Positions 8,385 through 17,090 are shown, counted from the first letter of the stretch. The stretch: DNA of 63,057 bases from Candidatus Bathyarchaeota archaeon (GCA_003164295.1 PLTA01000015.1:1-63057), one strand, 5' to 3'. The notes: a model not told the origin generated them from the letters alone. A program made the numbers and translations.

Positions 8385-9671
8385 ATGCATTCCTCGGCGA
8401 AGATAGATCACACCATCAACGTTAGGATAACGCATAAGACAGCACGCGTACCTTTGATGGAAGCTGTAGCGTTTAAGGAAAAAGAAAAAGGTCTTGCCGA
8501 GATTTGTTCACTTGAAAATGTGGAAGAATGCTTAATTCTTCAAACATGCAACCGCATAGAAATCTTTGTGGTATCTGAAGAAGTCGGTAACACAATTACT
8601 TTGCTGAAGGATTATTTTTCTAAGAGAGCAGGAGAACATGCTGAGGAAGCATCTAAAGCTATTGAGACTTCTGTCGATAATGATGCTTTTAATCATCTTT
8701 TAAGAGTAACTTCAGGTTTAGAATCCATGGTCATAGGTGAAGACCAAGTTCTAAATCAAGTTTGGGATGCTTATTTACTGGCGGATAATGCTAAAACAAT
8801 CGGGCCGATCCTTAAGCACCTGTTCAATCGTTCAATGACGGTTGGCAGACGCGTAAGAAACGAAACAGGCATAAACAAAGGTGCTGTTTCGGTTGGGTCT
8901 GCAGCCGTTGAATTAGCCGTCAAATTGCTCGGTAACTTGGAAGATAAAAAAATCTTAGTTATGGGTGCAGGAGAAATAGGAACTCTCGTCGCCAAAGCCT
9001 TATCACATCGCTGCCTTAGCCCCATCTTTATAGCAAACAGAACTTATGAAAGGGCAGTAAAGTTAGCTGAAGACCTGAAAGGAAAAGCAGTACATTTTAA
9101 TCAATTTGAAGAAGTGCTTGTTGACGCCGACGTGGTAATTTGCTCAACTTCAGCACCTCATTATTTGTTAACCAAAGAAATACTTTCAAGATTAATGTTG
9201 CAGCGAACAAACAAAAATGACCTTATAATTATTGACATCTCAAACCCTCGCAACGTTGAAAAAGCAGTTCAAGAAGTCAAAGGAACAAAACTATACAACA
9301 TTGACGATTTGCAATTAATTGCTGACAAGAATAAGCAACAACGTGAACAAAGTATTGAAAAAGCAGTCAAAATTCTCGACGAAGAACTTGTAGTACTCAA
9401 TCAGGACATGAAAAGTCTCTCAGTCCGACTAATAATTTCATCATTGCTCTCTCAAGCTGAGCAAGTCCGGCAAAAAGAACTTGCAACTGCCCTAAACATG
9501 ATGGGCAACGTAGATGACAAAGAACGAAAAATCCTCGACGACCTAACTTCAATATTGCTAAAGCAAACGTTTGTACCGATTGTTGAAAACTTGCGTGTAG
9601 CCGCCAAAAACGGTGACCAGCAACTAATTGATTTTGCAGCTAAATTGTTTGAGAAAACGGGGAAAAATTAA
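8385..9671 (+). CDS. hemA: Glutamyl-tRNA reductase
   Basis: HemA reduces the glutamate of Glu-tRNA to glutamate-1-semialdehyde with NADPH, the first committed step of tetrapyrrole synthesis. The catalytic Cys55 sits in LILQTCNRIEIFV, the catalytic-domain motif ESMVIGEDQVLNQV is near residue 114, and the NADPH fold shows VMGAGEIGTLVAKAL near 189. The C-terminal dimerisation helices are complete at 428 residues. It is the first gene of the plus-strand cobalamin operon, and its transcript is probably leaderless. Its partner HemL is encoded in the divergent operon, so the two operons need matched expression. Confidence 0.97.
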   Translation: MHSSAKIDHTINVRITHKTARVPLMEAVAFKEKEKGLAEICSLENVEECLILQTCNRIEIFVVSEEVGNTITLLKDYFSKRAGEHAEEASKAIETSVDNDAFNHLLRVTSGLESMVIGEDQVLNQVWDAYLLADNAKTIGPILKHLFNRSMTVGRRVRNETGINKGAVSVGSAAVELAVKLLGNLEDKKILVMGAGEIGTLVAKALSHRCLSPIFIANRTYERAVKLAEDLKGKAVHFNQFEEVLVDADVVICSTSAPHYLLTKEILSRLMLQRTNKNDLIIIDISNPRNVEKAVQEVKGTKLYNIDDLQLIADKNKQQREQSIEKAVKILDEELVVLNQDMKSLSVRLIISSLLSQAEQVRQKELATALNMMGNVDDKERKILDDLTSILLKQTFVPIVENLRVAAKNGDQQLIDFAAKLFEKTGKN

Positions 9672-9672
9672 C

Positions 9673-10746
9673 TTGCCAAATGCAGAGTTGGATAAGGTTG
9701 GTTTAATTCTTATTGGACACGGAAGTAAACTGCCTCATAATCGAGAAAACCTCGAAAAATTAGCAGAAATACTTCGCAATCGCAAAAAATTCAAAACAGT
9801 AGAAATCGCTTTTATGATAAGAGACACTCCAACCATTGCCCAGGCAATAGATGCCATGTCACAGAAAGGCGTGTCTAAGATTGTTTTGGTCCCCGCTTTC
9901 CTGGCACCTGGCGTTCACACTACACAAGAAATTCCTGAGTTAATCGGAGTTAAAGAAAAAGAGCCCCAGCTTAAAGCACATGGAATCGAATTAGTTTACG
10001 GCGAACCTTTAGGCAGCGATGAACGCATAGCGGACATTCTTGAAGAGAAAGCCTTCAAAGCAATAGGACAAGAAAACAAAAAGGATACTGAAGTTGTTGA
10101 CGCTTACTCCGTTTCTGAAGCTGGCAAAATAGTCGACAAAAGCATGATGCTTATACGAGAAGCAATAGGCCCTGAGTTAGCTAAAGCGCCCAAAGATCAA
10201 GTTCCAGTAATCGAACGTGTGGTCCACACTACAGCTGACCCCGAATTTGCAAAACTGCTCGTAATTAGTAAAGATGCAGTGCAATCTGGTGTAGCTGCGA
10301 TTAAAGCAGGCGCCAAAGTAGTTACCGATGTTAAAATGGTGAAAGCCGGAATTAATGATGCTAGACTCAAAAAATTCGGCAGCAAAATATCTACGTACAT
10401 GAATGATGAGCGAACAATGAACTTGGCAAAATCTGAGTCGTTAACTCGTTCAGCAGCTGCCATGAGACTTGCAATAAAAGACGGCTTAGATGGCGCTATC
10501 ATATTGATTGGTAACGCGCCAACTGCAGCCTTCGAGTTGGCGGATCAGATAAAGAAAGGAAAAGTTAAGCCAGCCTTGATTGTGGCGGTACCTGTGGGTT
10601 TTGTGGGTGCTGCTGAATCCAAAGAAGTAATTGCCAAATTACCTGTACCATTCATTATTACTAGAGGACGTAAGGGCGGCAGCACCATTGCAGTCGCAGT
10701 TTTCAACTCGTTGCTTTCTATGGCTGAAGGCAAAGCCTACGGTTAA
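9673..10746 (+). CDS. Fused sirohydrochlorin cobaltochelatase (CbiX) and precorrin-8 methylmutase (CbiC)
   Basis: Two corrin enzymes are joined in one 357-residue chain. Residues 8-130 are a short-type CbiX, which inserts cobalt into sirohydrochlorin, with metal-site histidines His16 (IGHGSK) and His82 (PGVHTTQEIPE). Residues 145-357 are CbiC, which moves the C11 methyl group to C12 to form cobyrinate, with catalytic His185 in RVVHTTADPEF. The TTG start at 9673 comes directly after the hemA stop behind a GGGG site. The frame extends to 9628 inside hemA, but family alignments begin near residue 8 of the form chosen. The enzymes act at opposite ends of the corrin-ring pathway, so the fusion is not explained by substrate channelling. 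Confidence 0.93.
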   Translation: MPNAELDKVGLILIGHGSKLPHNRENLEKLAEILRNRKKFKTVEIAFMIRDTPTIAQAIDAMSQKGVSKIVLVPAFLAPGVHTTQEIPELIGVKEKEPQLKAHGIELVYGEPLGSDERIADILEEKAFKAIGQENKKDTEVVDAYSVSEAGKIVDKSMMLIREAIGPELAKAPKDQVPVIERVVHTTADPEFAKLLVISKDAVQSGVAAIKAGAKVVTDVKMVKAGINDARLKKFGSKISTYMNDERTMNLAKSESLTRSAAAMRLAIKDGLDGAIILIGNAPTAAFELADQIKKGKVKPALIVAVPVGFVGAAESKEVIAKLPVPFIITRGRKGGSTIAVAVFNSLLSMAEGKAYG

Positions 10747-10760
10747 CCGAGGCAATTTAG

Positions 10761-11861
10761 ATGGTACGGTTTTTAAAATATGGCATAACAACAGGCGCGA
10801 CCGCAGCTGCGGCATCAAAAGCCGCAGTAATAGCCATCCTTGACAAACCCGTTGACAGAGTAGTTATCCCAACGCCAATTGGCTTGCGTTTTGAAGTTCC
10901 TGTGAAATCCTGCAGAAAAATCAGTGCTGACACTGCAGAAGCCATCGTTGTTAAAGATGCTGGACAAGACATTGACGTCACTGATAAAATGGAGATAATT
11001 GCGACAGTCAAACTTACAGATGATGGAAAAGTTATCATTAAAAGCGGTTTAGGCATTGGCAAAGTGACGAAGTCTGGGTTGCAAGTGCCAATCGGCGAAG
11101 GAGCTATTAATCCTGTGCCTAGAAGCATGATAACTGAAGCCGTCAAAGAGGTTTTGCCGGCTGGCAAAGGCGTAGAAGTAACAATTACTGCTCCTGAAGG
11201 AGCCAACATTGCCAAAAAAACCATGAATGCAAAACTGGGCATTCAAGGGGGCATATCGATTTTGGGAACAACAGGTGTGGTCAAGCCATTATCTTTGGAA
11301 GCGTGCCGACGTTCATTGGTTCCCCAAATTGATGTTGCTTTAGCCCGTGGATACAAACGAATATTATTTGTTCCTGGAAACATTGGCGAGCGAATAGCTA
11401 AAGAGAAATTTAATGTTCCTGAAGATGCAATAGTTCAAACAGGCGACTTTGTTAGTTACATGTTTGACAAAGCAGTTGAAAAAGGCGTAAAAGAAATCAT
11501 CCTTCTTGGGCACTCTGGAAAACTAGTTAAGCTCGCAGCAAGAATCTTTAACACTCACCACAAAGTTGGCGATGCACGCAATGAAGTTGTCGCTTCTTAC
11601 GCTGGTGCCGCTGGAGCTGACACAAAAACCATAAATCAGCTGCTGTTGGCAAACACGACAGATGAAGCTACTGAAATTCTCCGCCAAGCAAACTTGGTAG
11701 AGGCAACTTATGAGCGGATTGCTCAACGCGTTAACCAGCAGGTTAGCGATCGAGTGGAAAATAAAATTAAGATAAGTGTTGTTATTGTTGCGATGGATGG
11801 CAGAGTTCTTGGCATGGACGAAAATGCCAGGTGCAATAAACCTTGGCTAAAATTAACATAG
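10761..11861 (+). CDS. cbiD: Cobalt-precorrin-5B C1-methyltransferase
   Basis: CbiD methylates C1 of the ring in the anaerobic corrin pathway. Its fold differs from the other corrin methylases, and this gene shows the family start MVRFLKYGITTGATAAAASK and the VTITAPEGANIAKKTMN and GILGTTGVVKPLS-type segments in the middle of the chain. It is full length at 366 residues. It lies 14 bases after the cbiX-cbiC fusion and overlaps cbiE by 19 bases. Presence of CbiD, CbiG and CbiX identifies the oxygen-independent, early-cobalt route. Confidence 0.96.
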   Translation: MVRFLKYGITTGATAAAASKAAVIAILDKPVDRVVIPTPIGLRFEVPVKSCRKISADTAEAIVVKDAGQDIDVTDKMEIIATVKLTDDGKVIIKSGLGIGKVTKSGLQVPIGEGAINPVPRSMITEAVKEVLPAGKGVEVTITAPEGANIAKKTMNAKLGIQGGISILGTTGVVKPLSLEACRRSLVPQIDVALARGYKRILFVPGNIGERIAKEKFNVPEDAIVQTGDFVSYMFDKAVEKGVKEIILLGHSGKLVKLAARIFNTHHKVGDARNEVVASYAGAAGADTKTINQLLLANTTDEATEILRQANLVEATYERIAQRVNQQVSDRVENKIKISVVIVAMDGRVLGMDENARCNKPWLKLT

Positions 11862-12514
11862 TCGGCGTTGGACCAGGTTCACCAGATTACGTGACGCCAG
11901 CAGCTAGAAAAGTAGTTCAAAACGCAAAGCTTGTTGTTGGGGCGCAAAGAAGCATCGACCTCTTCACTGCTGACATAAAAGGCGAAAAGGTTGTTTTAAC
12001 CGCTAAGAATCTCAACGATGTTTTAAGACAGTCAGCTGAATGTATCAAAGTTGGCGAAAATGTGGCATTGCTGTCAACAGGCGATCCCGGGTTCTCTGGA
12101 TTATTACATACTGTACTGGAAAGTGGCTTTTTTAACTCCGCAGACATCAACGTTATTCCAGGAATAAGCTCGATTCAAGCTTGTGCTGCACGATTAAACA
12201 TCAGCTGGGATAACACTCGCTTATTTACTTTTCACGATGAAGTTTCCGACGAGGAAAAGGAAAAGTTGATTTCTGCGGTTAAATGTGGCCGCACTATTCT
12301 GCTTTTGCCTAATTCGCGAGGCTTTGCACCGAAAGACATTGCCAGTTTTCTCATCGAATTAGACATCGATAAAAAAACGCCTGTTTACATCTGCGAAAAC
12401 ATCACCTTAGAAAACGAAAAGATCACCTCAAGCACATTGGGAAAGATTCTTGGGAACAGTTTTGGCTCATTATGCGTAATGGTTATCAAAGCAGACAGTG
12501 AAGTAAAAGGATAA
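11843..12514 (+). CDS. cbiE: Cobalt-precorrin-7 C5-methyltransferase
   Basis: CbiE methylates C5 of the corrin macrocycle with SAM. The tetrapyrrole methylase motif INIVGVGPGSPDYVTP is at residues 4-19, followed by the LLSTGDPGFSGL loop and the PGISSIQACAARL segment. At 223 residues it is a single domain, not fused to CbiT as in bacterial CobL. The start is TTG at 11843, inside the end of cbiD. CbiT follows 12 bases downstream, so the two halves of CobL are encoded side by side. Confidence 0.95.
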   Translation: MAKINIVGVGPGSPDYVTPAARKVVQNAKLVVGAQRSIDLFTADIKGEKVVLTAKNLNDVLRQSAECIKVGENVALLSTGDPGFSGLLHTVLESGFFNSADINVIPGISSIQACAARLNISWDNTRLFTFHDEVSDEEKEKLISAVKCGRTILLLPNSRGFAPKDIASFLIELDIDKKTPVYICENITLENEKITSSTLGKILGNSFGSLCVMVIKADSEVKG

Positions 12515-12525
12515 GTTGACTATCA

Positions 12526-13131
12526 ATGGCTAAAAATTGGACCTACAAAACACCAGGTATACCTGACGAACTTTTCATCCAAAGTGATGAGGTGCCTGGA
12601 CCAACCAAAGAAGAAATCAGAGTAATTACCATTTCTAAAGCCCGCTTGAACGAAGGAAATGTTGTGGTTGATGTTGGCTGTGGGACAGGCGGCTTAACAG
12701 TGGAAGCAGCGCTTCAAGTTGGAGCAAAAGGCAAAGTTTACGCCATTGACGAAGACGAGGCAGCTATCAAATTAACAAATGGTAATTTAGAAAAATTCGG
12801 TGTTAGAGGTAATGTGTCTGTTACTCGAGGCAAAGCGCCTGAAGCGTTGTTGAGTCTTCCGATGGCTGACGCTTTCTTGATTGGGGGAGGCGGCGTATCT
12901 TTAAGAACGATACTGCAGGCTGCTTTTTTTAAGCTAAAACCGAATGGGCGAATAGTGATAAATGCTATACTTTTAGAAACTGCAACCGTCGCGATATCTG
13001 AACTTAAAGCATTAGGCTTCAAAGATATCGATATCACGCATATTTCGGTAGCGAAGGGAAAGCAAATAAATAGCGGAACAATGATGATGGCAAGAAACCC
13101 AATAACAATAGTCTCTGCGACAAAACCTTAG
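12526..13131 (+). CDS. cbiT: Cobalt-precorrin-6B C15-methyltransferase (decarboxylating)
   Basis: CbiT methylates C15 and removes the acetate carboxyl at C12 of the corrin ring. The class I methyltransferase motif VVDVGCGTGGLTVEAA is at about residues 46-61, with the acidic AIDEDEAAIKL motif II at about 74. Length (201 residues) fits stand-alone archaeal CbiT. The ATG start at 12526 lies 12 bases after cbiE. CbiT enzymes of methanogens show the same N-terminal segment, PGIPDELFIQ. Confidence 0.95.
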   Translation: MAKNWTYKTPGIPDELFIQSDEVPGPTKEEIRVITISKARLNEGNVVVDVGCGTGGLTVEAALQVGAKGKVYAIDEDEAAIKLTNGNLEKFGVRGNVSVTRGKAPEALLSLPMADAFLIGGGGVSLRTILQAAFFKLKPNGRIVINAILLETATVAISELKALGFKDIDITHISVAKGKQINSGTMMMARNPITIVSATKP

Positions 13132-13142
13132 GTGAAAATTAT

Positions 13143-13913
13143 TTGGCTGGAACATTCATAGGCATCGGCGTGGGCCCGGGCGACCCTGAACTTATCACTG
13201 TAAAAGCAGTGAAAGCACTCAAAGCAGCGGATATTATTTGTGTGCCAAAATCTCAAGCGCATAAACAGAGTATGGCTCTTAGAATGGTTAAACAAATCTT
13301 AGCTGAACGAGAGAACCCGGCGGAAATTCTTGAACTTGTTTTTCCCATGACTAAAGATGAATTAAACAACAGGAAACTTTGGGTGGAAAACGCGGCGATA
13401 GTAGCTGCAAAAGCCAAAAAAGGCAACGTCGCCTTCATCACGCTTGGCGATCCAATGCTTTACAGCACTTTTCTTTACCTTTATGAATGTGTCAAAGAAA
13501 CCTACCCGGAAATTGAACTTGAAATCATACCGGGTGTAACCTCGGTAACTGCAGCCGCAGCAAGTTCCAAACTGCCCTTGGCAGAAAAAGAGGAGGTTGT
13601 TTCAATTATTCCCTCTGATCTTACGCCAGCCCGCATCGAAGAAACGGCCAAACATGCGGACAACTTAGTTTTCATGAAGTGTGCACATCACATCAAAGAA
13701 TTTGTTCCGCTTCTTCTGAAGTCAGGCTTTACCAAAAACTCCACTGTTGCCTTAGTTAAACGGTGTACTTTGGCTGAAGAAAAAGTTTTGGTTGGCAAAC
13801 TCGGCGATGTGGAAAGCTGGGATATAACAGAAGATTACTTTTCTGTTGCTATAGTTAAGAAAAGCCAGGTTCCTATTCATTGGAAACAAAACGGTAATGG
13901 GGTTAAGCCATGA
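13143..13913 (+). CDS. cbiL: Cobalt-precorrin-2 C20-methyltransferase
   Basis: CbiL is the first corrin-ring methylase after cobalt insertion and methylates C20. Residues 5-21 carry the methylase motif IGIGVGPGDPELITVKA, and the ITLGDPMLYSTFLYL loop near residue 99 is characteristic of the C20 enzymes. The 256-residue length fits. A TTG start at 13143 follows cbiT by 11 bases, and the end overlaps cbiF by 4 bases. The motif distinguishes it from the neighbouring CbiF and CbiH, which share the fold. Confidence 0.95.
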   Translation: MAGTFIGIGVGPGDPELITVKAVKALKAADIICVPKSQAHKQSMALRMVKQILAERENPAEILELVFPMTKDELNNRKLWVENAAIVAAKAKKGNVAFITLGDPMLYSTFLYLYECVKETYPEIELEIIPGVTSVTAAAASSKLPLAEKEEVVSIIPSDLTPARIEETAKHADNLVFMKCAHHIKEFVPLLLKSGFTKNSTVALVKRCTLAEEKVLVGKLGDVESWDITEDYFSVAIVKKSQVPIHWKQNGNGVKP

Positions 13914-14671
13914 AAAAACTTGTTTTCATAGGTGCAGGTCCCGGCGACCCCGAACTGATAACGCTGAAAGGAAAACGATACTTAGAACAAGCTGACGTTG
14001 TAATTTATGCTGGATCACTGCTAAACCCTGAGTACTTAAAATATGCTAAGCCAAGCGCCAAGCTTTACGACAGCGCAAAAATGAGCTTACCTGAAGTTTT
14101 GAAAGTCATGATTGAAGCCGTGAAGGCAGACAAACTTGTAGCAAGAGTACACGATGGTGACCCAAGCTTCTACGGAGCAATTCAAGAACAAATGGATGCA
14201 CTGGACGAAGAAAAAATCGAGTACTTCCGAATTCCAGGAGTAAGCTGTTTACAAGGCGGCGCAGGAGCATTAAACCGAGAATTAACTTTGCCAAACATTT
14301 CCCAAACTGTCATCATCACACGTCCTGAAGGCAGAACCCCCGTACCAGAAGCTGAAAGTATAATCAAGCTTGCTGCACACCAAGCCACCATGGTAATTTT
14401 CTTAGGTACACCGCACATTGTCCGCGTTGTTGAAGACCTTTTAAAAGGCGGTTACCCCAAAGACACCCCAGCGGCAGTTGTGTATAAAGCAACATGGCCG
14501 CAACAAAAAATTGTCAAGGGAACATTAACTGATATCGTAGCCAAAGTCAAGGCTGAAGGAATAACTGAAACAGCTTTGATTTTTGTGGGAAAAGTCTTCA
14601 ACCCAGAGGCATACGATTTATCTAAGCTATATGATCCTAAAGTCACCACGGGATTCCGCAAAGGCGAATAG
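13910..14671 (+). CDS. cbiF: Cobalt-precorrin-4 C11-methyltransferase
   Basis: CbiF methylates C11. The motif FIGAGPGDPELITLKGKRYL at residues 5-24 and the CbiF/CobM-specific YAGSLLNPEYLKYAK segment directly after it identify the enzyme. The ARVHDGDPSFYGAIQEQ loop and the PGVSCLQGGAGAL segment complete the set. Full length at 253 residues. The ATG start overlaps the cbiL stop by 4 bases, and cbiG begins 5 bases after its stop. Confidence 0.96.
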   Translation: MKKLVFIGAGPGDPELITLKGKRYLEQADVVIYAGSLLNPEYLKYAKPSAKLYDSAKMSLPEVLKVMIEAVKADKLVARVHDGDPSFYGAIQEQMDALDEEKIEYFRIPGVSCLQGGAGALNRELTLPNISQTVIITRPEGRTPVPEAESIIKLAAHQATMVIFLGTPHIVRVVEDLLKGGYPKDTPAAVVYKATWPQQKIVKGTLTDIVAKVKAEGITETALIFVGKVFNPEAYDLSKLYDPKVTTGFRKGE

Positions 14672-14675
14672 CATA

Positions 14676-15761
14676 ATGTTTGAACGGGGCGTAGCTGTTG
14701 TTGCAATTACGAGGCGTGGCGTAGAAACCGCCCTTAAAATTAAAGAAGCATTGGTCTGCGCAGGCGTAACTTCCACTGTTTATTCGCCTAAAAAATATAC
14801 TCAACACGGTGTTGTTGCTGTAGAAAAAAAATTACCAGACTTTATTAAAGACACTTACAACACGGTCGATGGTTTAGTGGCGGTAATGGCAACGGGCATA
14901 ATTATCCGTGCTGTGGCACCGCATCTTGAAAGCAAACTAACCGACCCCGCAGTCATAGGTGTAGATGTCACAGGAAAATTCGTGATAAGCCTATTATCTG
15001 GGCATTACGGCGGCGCAAACGAACTATCCAAAATAATTGCTAAAGGAATAGGAGGTACAGCAGTTATCACCACTGCCTCTGATGTTACGGGCAAACAAAG
15101 TGTGGATGAGCTTGCAAGAATTCTTCATTTAACAATTCAAAACCCTGAAAGCCTTGCTCCAGTGAACGCAGCCATTGTTAACGGAGACCGGTTAGTAGTT
15201 GTTCTAAACGGAGACGTAAAAATCCCCATTAACCAAATTGGTGGATACGAAATGAAGACAGCAAAAGATGGGGACGAAGCCTTAGAAATAATCAACAGTT
15301 ACGACGCGGGCGTAATAATTACAAAAGAGCCATTATCAATTGCAAAGTTTGTTAAACCATTCACGATTTTGAAAGCTAAGTCGATAGTAGTTGGATTGGG
15401 CGCAAGAAAAGATTCAACTGCAGACAGCATAATTGAAGCGGTAGATGTCGCTTTAGAACGGGTGCATGTGCCATTGGAACGTGTTAATTGTTTTGCGACT
15501 GTTGACATAAAACGTAGTTCCGTACCAATGGTTAAAGCAGTTGAGCAGTTGGGTAGGCCGCTTGAGTTTTTAAGCGTCGACACCCTTCGTTCTTTAAATC
15601 ATAAGGATCTTTCACCTGATTCAGAGATGGTTCAGGAAAAAATTGGTGTTGGAGGAGTTTGTGAACGAGCAGCATTACTGGTAGCGGGAGAAAACTCGAA
15701 GTTAATACTGAAAAAAACCAAGTTGAACGGGGTAACTGTAGCGGTAGCCGTGGGCGAATAA
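14676..15761 (+). CDS. cbiG: Cobalt-precorrin-5A hydrolase
   Basis: CbiG opens the delta-lactone and releases the two-carbon fragment as acetaldehyde, the step that contracts the ring. The N-terminal CbiG domain contains MATGIIIRAVAPHL, followed by KLTDPAVIGVD and ISLLSGHYGGANEL. The C-terminal domain begins at about residue 230 with VVGLGARKDSTADSI and ends with the usual short strand GVTVAVAVGE. Length is 361 residues from the ATG at 14676. A longer in-frame start at 14583 lies inside cbiF and is less likely. The intact C-terminal strand shows that the stop at 15759-15761 is genuine, which matters for the start of cbiH. Confidence 0.95.
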   Translation: MFERGVAVVAITRRGVETALKIKEALVCAGVTSTVYSPKKYTQHGVVAVEKKLPDFIKDTYNTVDGLVAVMATGIIIRAVAPHLESKLTDPAVIGVDVTGKFVISLLSGHYGGANELSKIIAKGIGGTAVITTASDVTGKQSVDELARILHLTIQNPESLAPVNAAIVNGDRLVVVLNGDVKIPINQIGGYEMKTAKDGDEALEIINSYDAGVIITKEPLSIAKFVKPFTILKAKSIVVGLGARKDSTADSIIEAVDVALERVHVPLERVNCFATVDIKRSSVPMVKAVEQLGRPLEFLSVDTLRSLNHKDLSPDSEMVQEKIGVGGVCERAALLVAGENSKLILKKTKLNGVTVAVAVGE

Positions 15762-16489
15762 GCGTAGTCGGTATTGGACCCGGCAGCTTGGAGCATTTGA
15801 CGCCTAAAGCGAGAAGCGAAATTGAAAATGCTGACGTTCTTGTTGGTTATGGAACATATGTTAAACTTATTCAATCAATCATCAAGCCTGGTGCAGAGGT
15901 TTTTTCTGGTACCATGGGCAAAGAAGTTGAACGAGCCAAAATAGCGGTGTCAAAAGCCATAGAAGGCTACCGAGTTGCGATGGTTAGCAGTGGCGATCCG
16001 GGAGTTTATGGCATGGCTGGGATTGTTTTGGAAGTTGTTGCTTTAGAAAAAGCAGATTTACCCGTTGAAATTGTTCCTGGAGTTACAGCTGCTACGGCTG
16101 CTGCATCAAAGCTTGGCGCACCCTTAGTTAGTGATTTTGCAGTTATCAGCTTAAGTGACTTGTTGACTCCTTGGGAAAAAATTGAACAACGATTGGAAGC
16201 TGCCGCATCCGCAGATTTTGCTATAGTTTTATATAACCCAAAAAGCGAGGGCAGAATTGAGCCCTTAATGAAGGCTTACGAAATTATGCTGAAACATATG
16301 CGACCTGAAACACCGGTTGGAATAGTTAGGCAAGCTGGCCGAGAAGGAGAAGAAGTCAAAATTACCACACTCAAAGAACTGTTGAACGCTGAAATCGACA
16401 TGGTTACAACCATAATTGTCGGTAACTCAGCTACCAAAATGGTAAACGGCAAAATGGTTACAGCGCGAGGTTACGATCTATTAGGCTAA
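15758..16489 (+). CDS. cbiH: Cobalt-precorrin-3B C17-methyltransferase with no canonical start codon
   Basis: CbiH methylates C17 and forms the ring-contraction lactone. The family-defining SAM motif VVGIGPGSLEHLTP is encoded from 15764, and SSGDPGVYGMAG and PGVTAATAAASKLG follow. The first ATG, GTG or TTG in frame is the TTG at 15788, inside that motif, and would delete its glycines. Upstream the frame is open to 15665 but holds no standard start. An ATA at 15758, overlapping the cbiG stop as ATAA, would give a normal 243-residue protein and is my preferred start. Frameshifting at the A7 run (15711-15717) or a sequence error are alternatives. The product call is secure; the start is not. Confidence 0.9.
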   Translation: MSVVGIGPGSLEHLTPKARSEIENADVLVGYGTYVKLIQSIIKPGAEVFSGTMGKEVERAKIAVSKAIEGYRVAMVSSGDPGVYGMAGIVLEVVALEKADLPVEIVPGVTAATAAASKLGAPLVSDFAVISLSDLLTPWEKIEQRLEAAASADFAIVLYNPKSEGRIEPLMKAYEIMLKHMRPETPVGIVRQAGREGEEVKITTLKELLNAEIDMVTTIIVGNSATKMVNGKMVTARGYDLLG

Positions 16490-16507
16490 GTTAAATATAA
16501 TTTGAGC

Positions 16508-16897
16508 CTATTTTATAAGAACAGCTTCTTTCACATTTCTGAAGTGCTCGTCACCAGTCAGAATTTTTGATTGCAGTTTCTTAGCGGTTGCTAGAACATA
16601 AGCATCCGCAAGACAGAAGTCCTTCAAAGCTTTTCGCATCTCAAAATGTATAAGCCCAGCTTCAAAGGAAAGTTCCTCATTGATACTTACAATTTGAGAA
16701 TTACTAGAAAGCAAATCGTGCGCTTCCTCAACATTTCGTTTTTCCTTGGCAACTTTGCTAATAACCTCTGCAAGTGTTATGGTGCATGTAAAGACTTCAG
16801 TGTTCTCTTTATCCAATAACTCTTTTACTTCAATCCCCTGTCGGCTTCCTTTGAAGTACTCAATCCATGCCCAAGCATCAACCAAATATCTATTCAA
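16508..16897 (-). CDS. vapC: PIN-domain ribonuclease toxin (VapC family)
   Basis: The 129-residue protein has the PIN acidic set: Asp7 in YLVDAWAWIEYF, Glu44 in TLAEVISK, Asp98 in FCLADAYVLATAKK and Asp116 in LTGDEHF. PIN toxins are Mg-dependent RNases, often acting on tRNA or rRNA. It overlaps the upstream AbrB-type gene by 8 bases, a normal toxin-antitoxin arrangement. It converges with the cobalamin operon, ending 19 bases from cbiH, and has no functional link with it. Confidence 0.9.
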   Translation of the reverse strand: MNRYLVDAWAWIEYFKGSRQGIEVKELLDKENTEVFTCTITLAEVISKVAKEKRNVEEAHDLLSSNSQIVSINEELSFEAGLIHFEMRKALKDFCLADAYVLATAKKLQSKILTGDEHFRNVKEAVLIK

Positions 16898-17090
16898 GGC
16901 CTTTCAGCTCATCTTCAACAGTAAATGAACCCATTCCTTTGAAAATACCGAAACCATCTTTTCGGCATTTTTTAACTGTTATTTCCACATATTGATTTTC
17001 TTTTATGTTTTGAGTTTCAACAATTTCTTTAGGCAAAGTTACAACCAATGAGCCACCTACTTTCCTTGTTTTAGTCAAACATTTTACCAA
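16890..17090 (-). CDS. vapB: AbrB/MazE-type antitoxin (VapB)
   Basis: The swapped-hairpin DNA-binding segment KTRKVGGSLVVTLPKEIVET marks the AbrB/SpoVT fold. The C-terminal part (ITVKKCRKDGFGIFKGMG and onward) would wrap the toxin. The frame extends to a GTG at 17120, but the AbrB fold begins near the TTG at 17090, giving 66 residues, so that start is used. Such proteins neutralise the toxin and repress their own promoter. A TATA-like AAGTATAAC lies upstream near 17120-17140. Confidence 0.85.
   Translation of the reverse strand: MVKCLTKTRKVGGSLVVTLPKEIVETQNIKENQYVEITVKKCRKDGFGIFKGMGSFTVEDELKGLE

Noticed and set aside
10757..11242. A 161-codon minus-strand frame over cbiD
   Set aside because: It mirrors the alanine-rich coding sequence of cbiD. 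No homology or start signal was seen.
16508..17090. VapBC as part of a defence island
   Set aside because: No other defence, integrase or mobile genes are nearby; it is a lone toxin-antitoxin pair between housekeeping operons.
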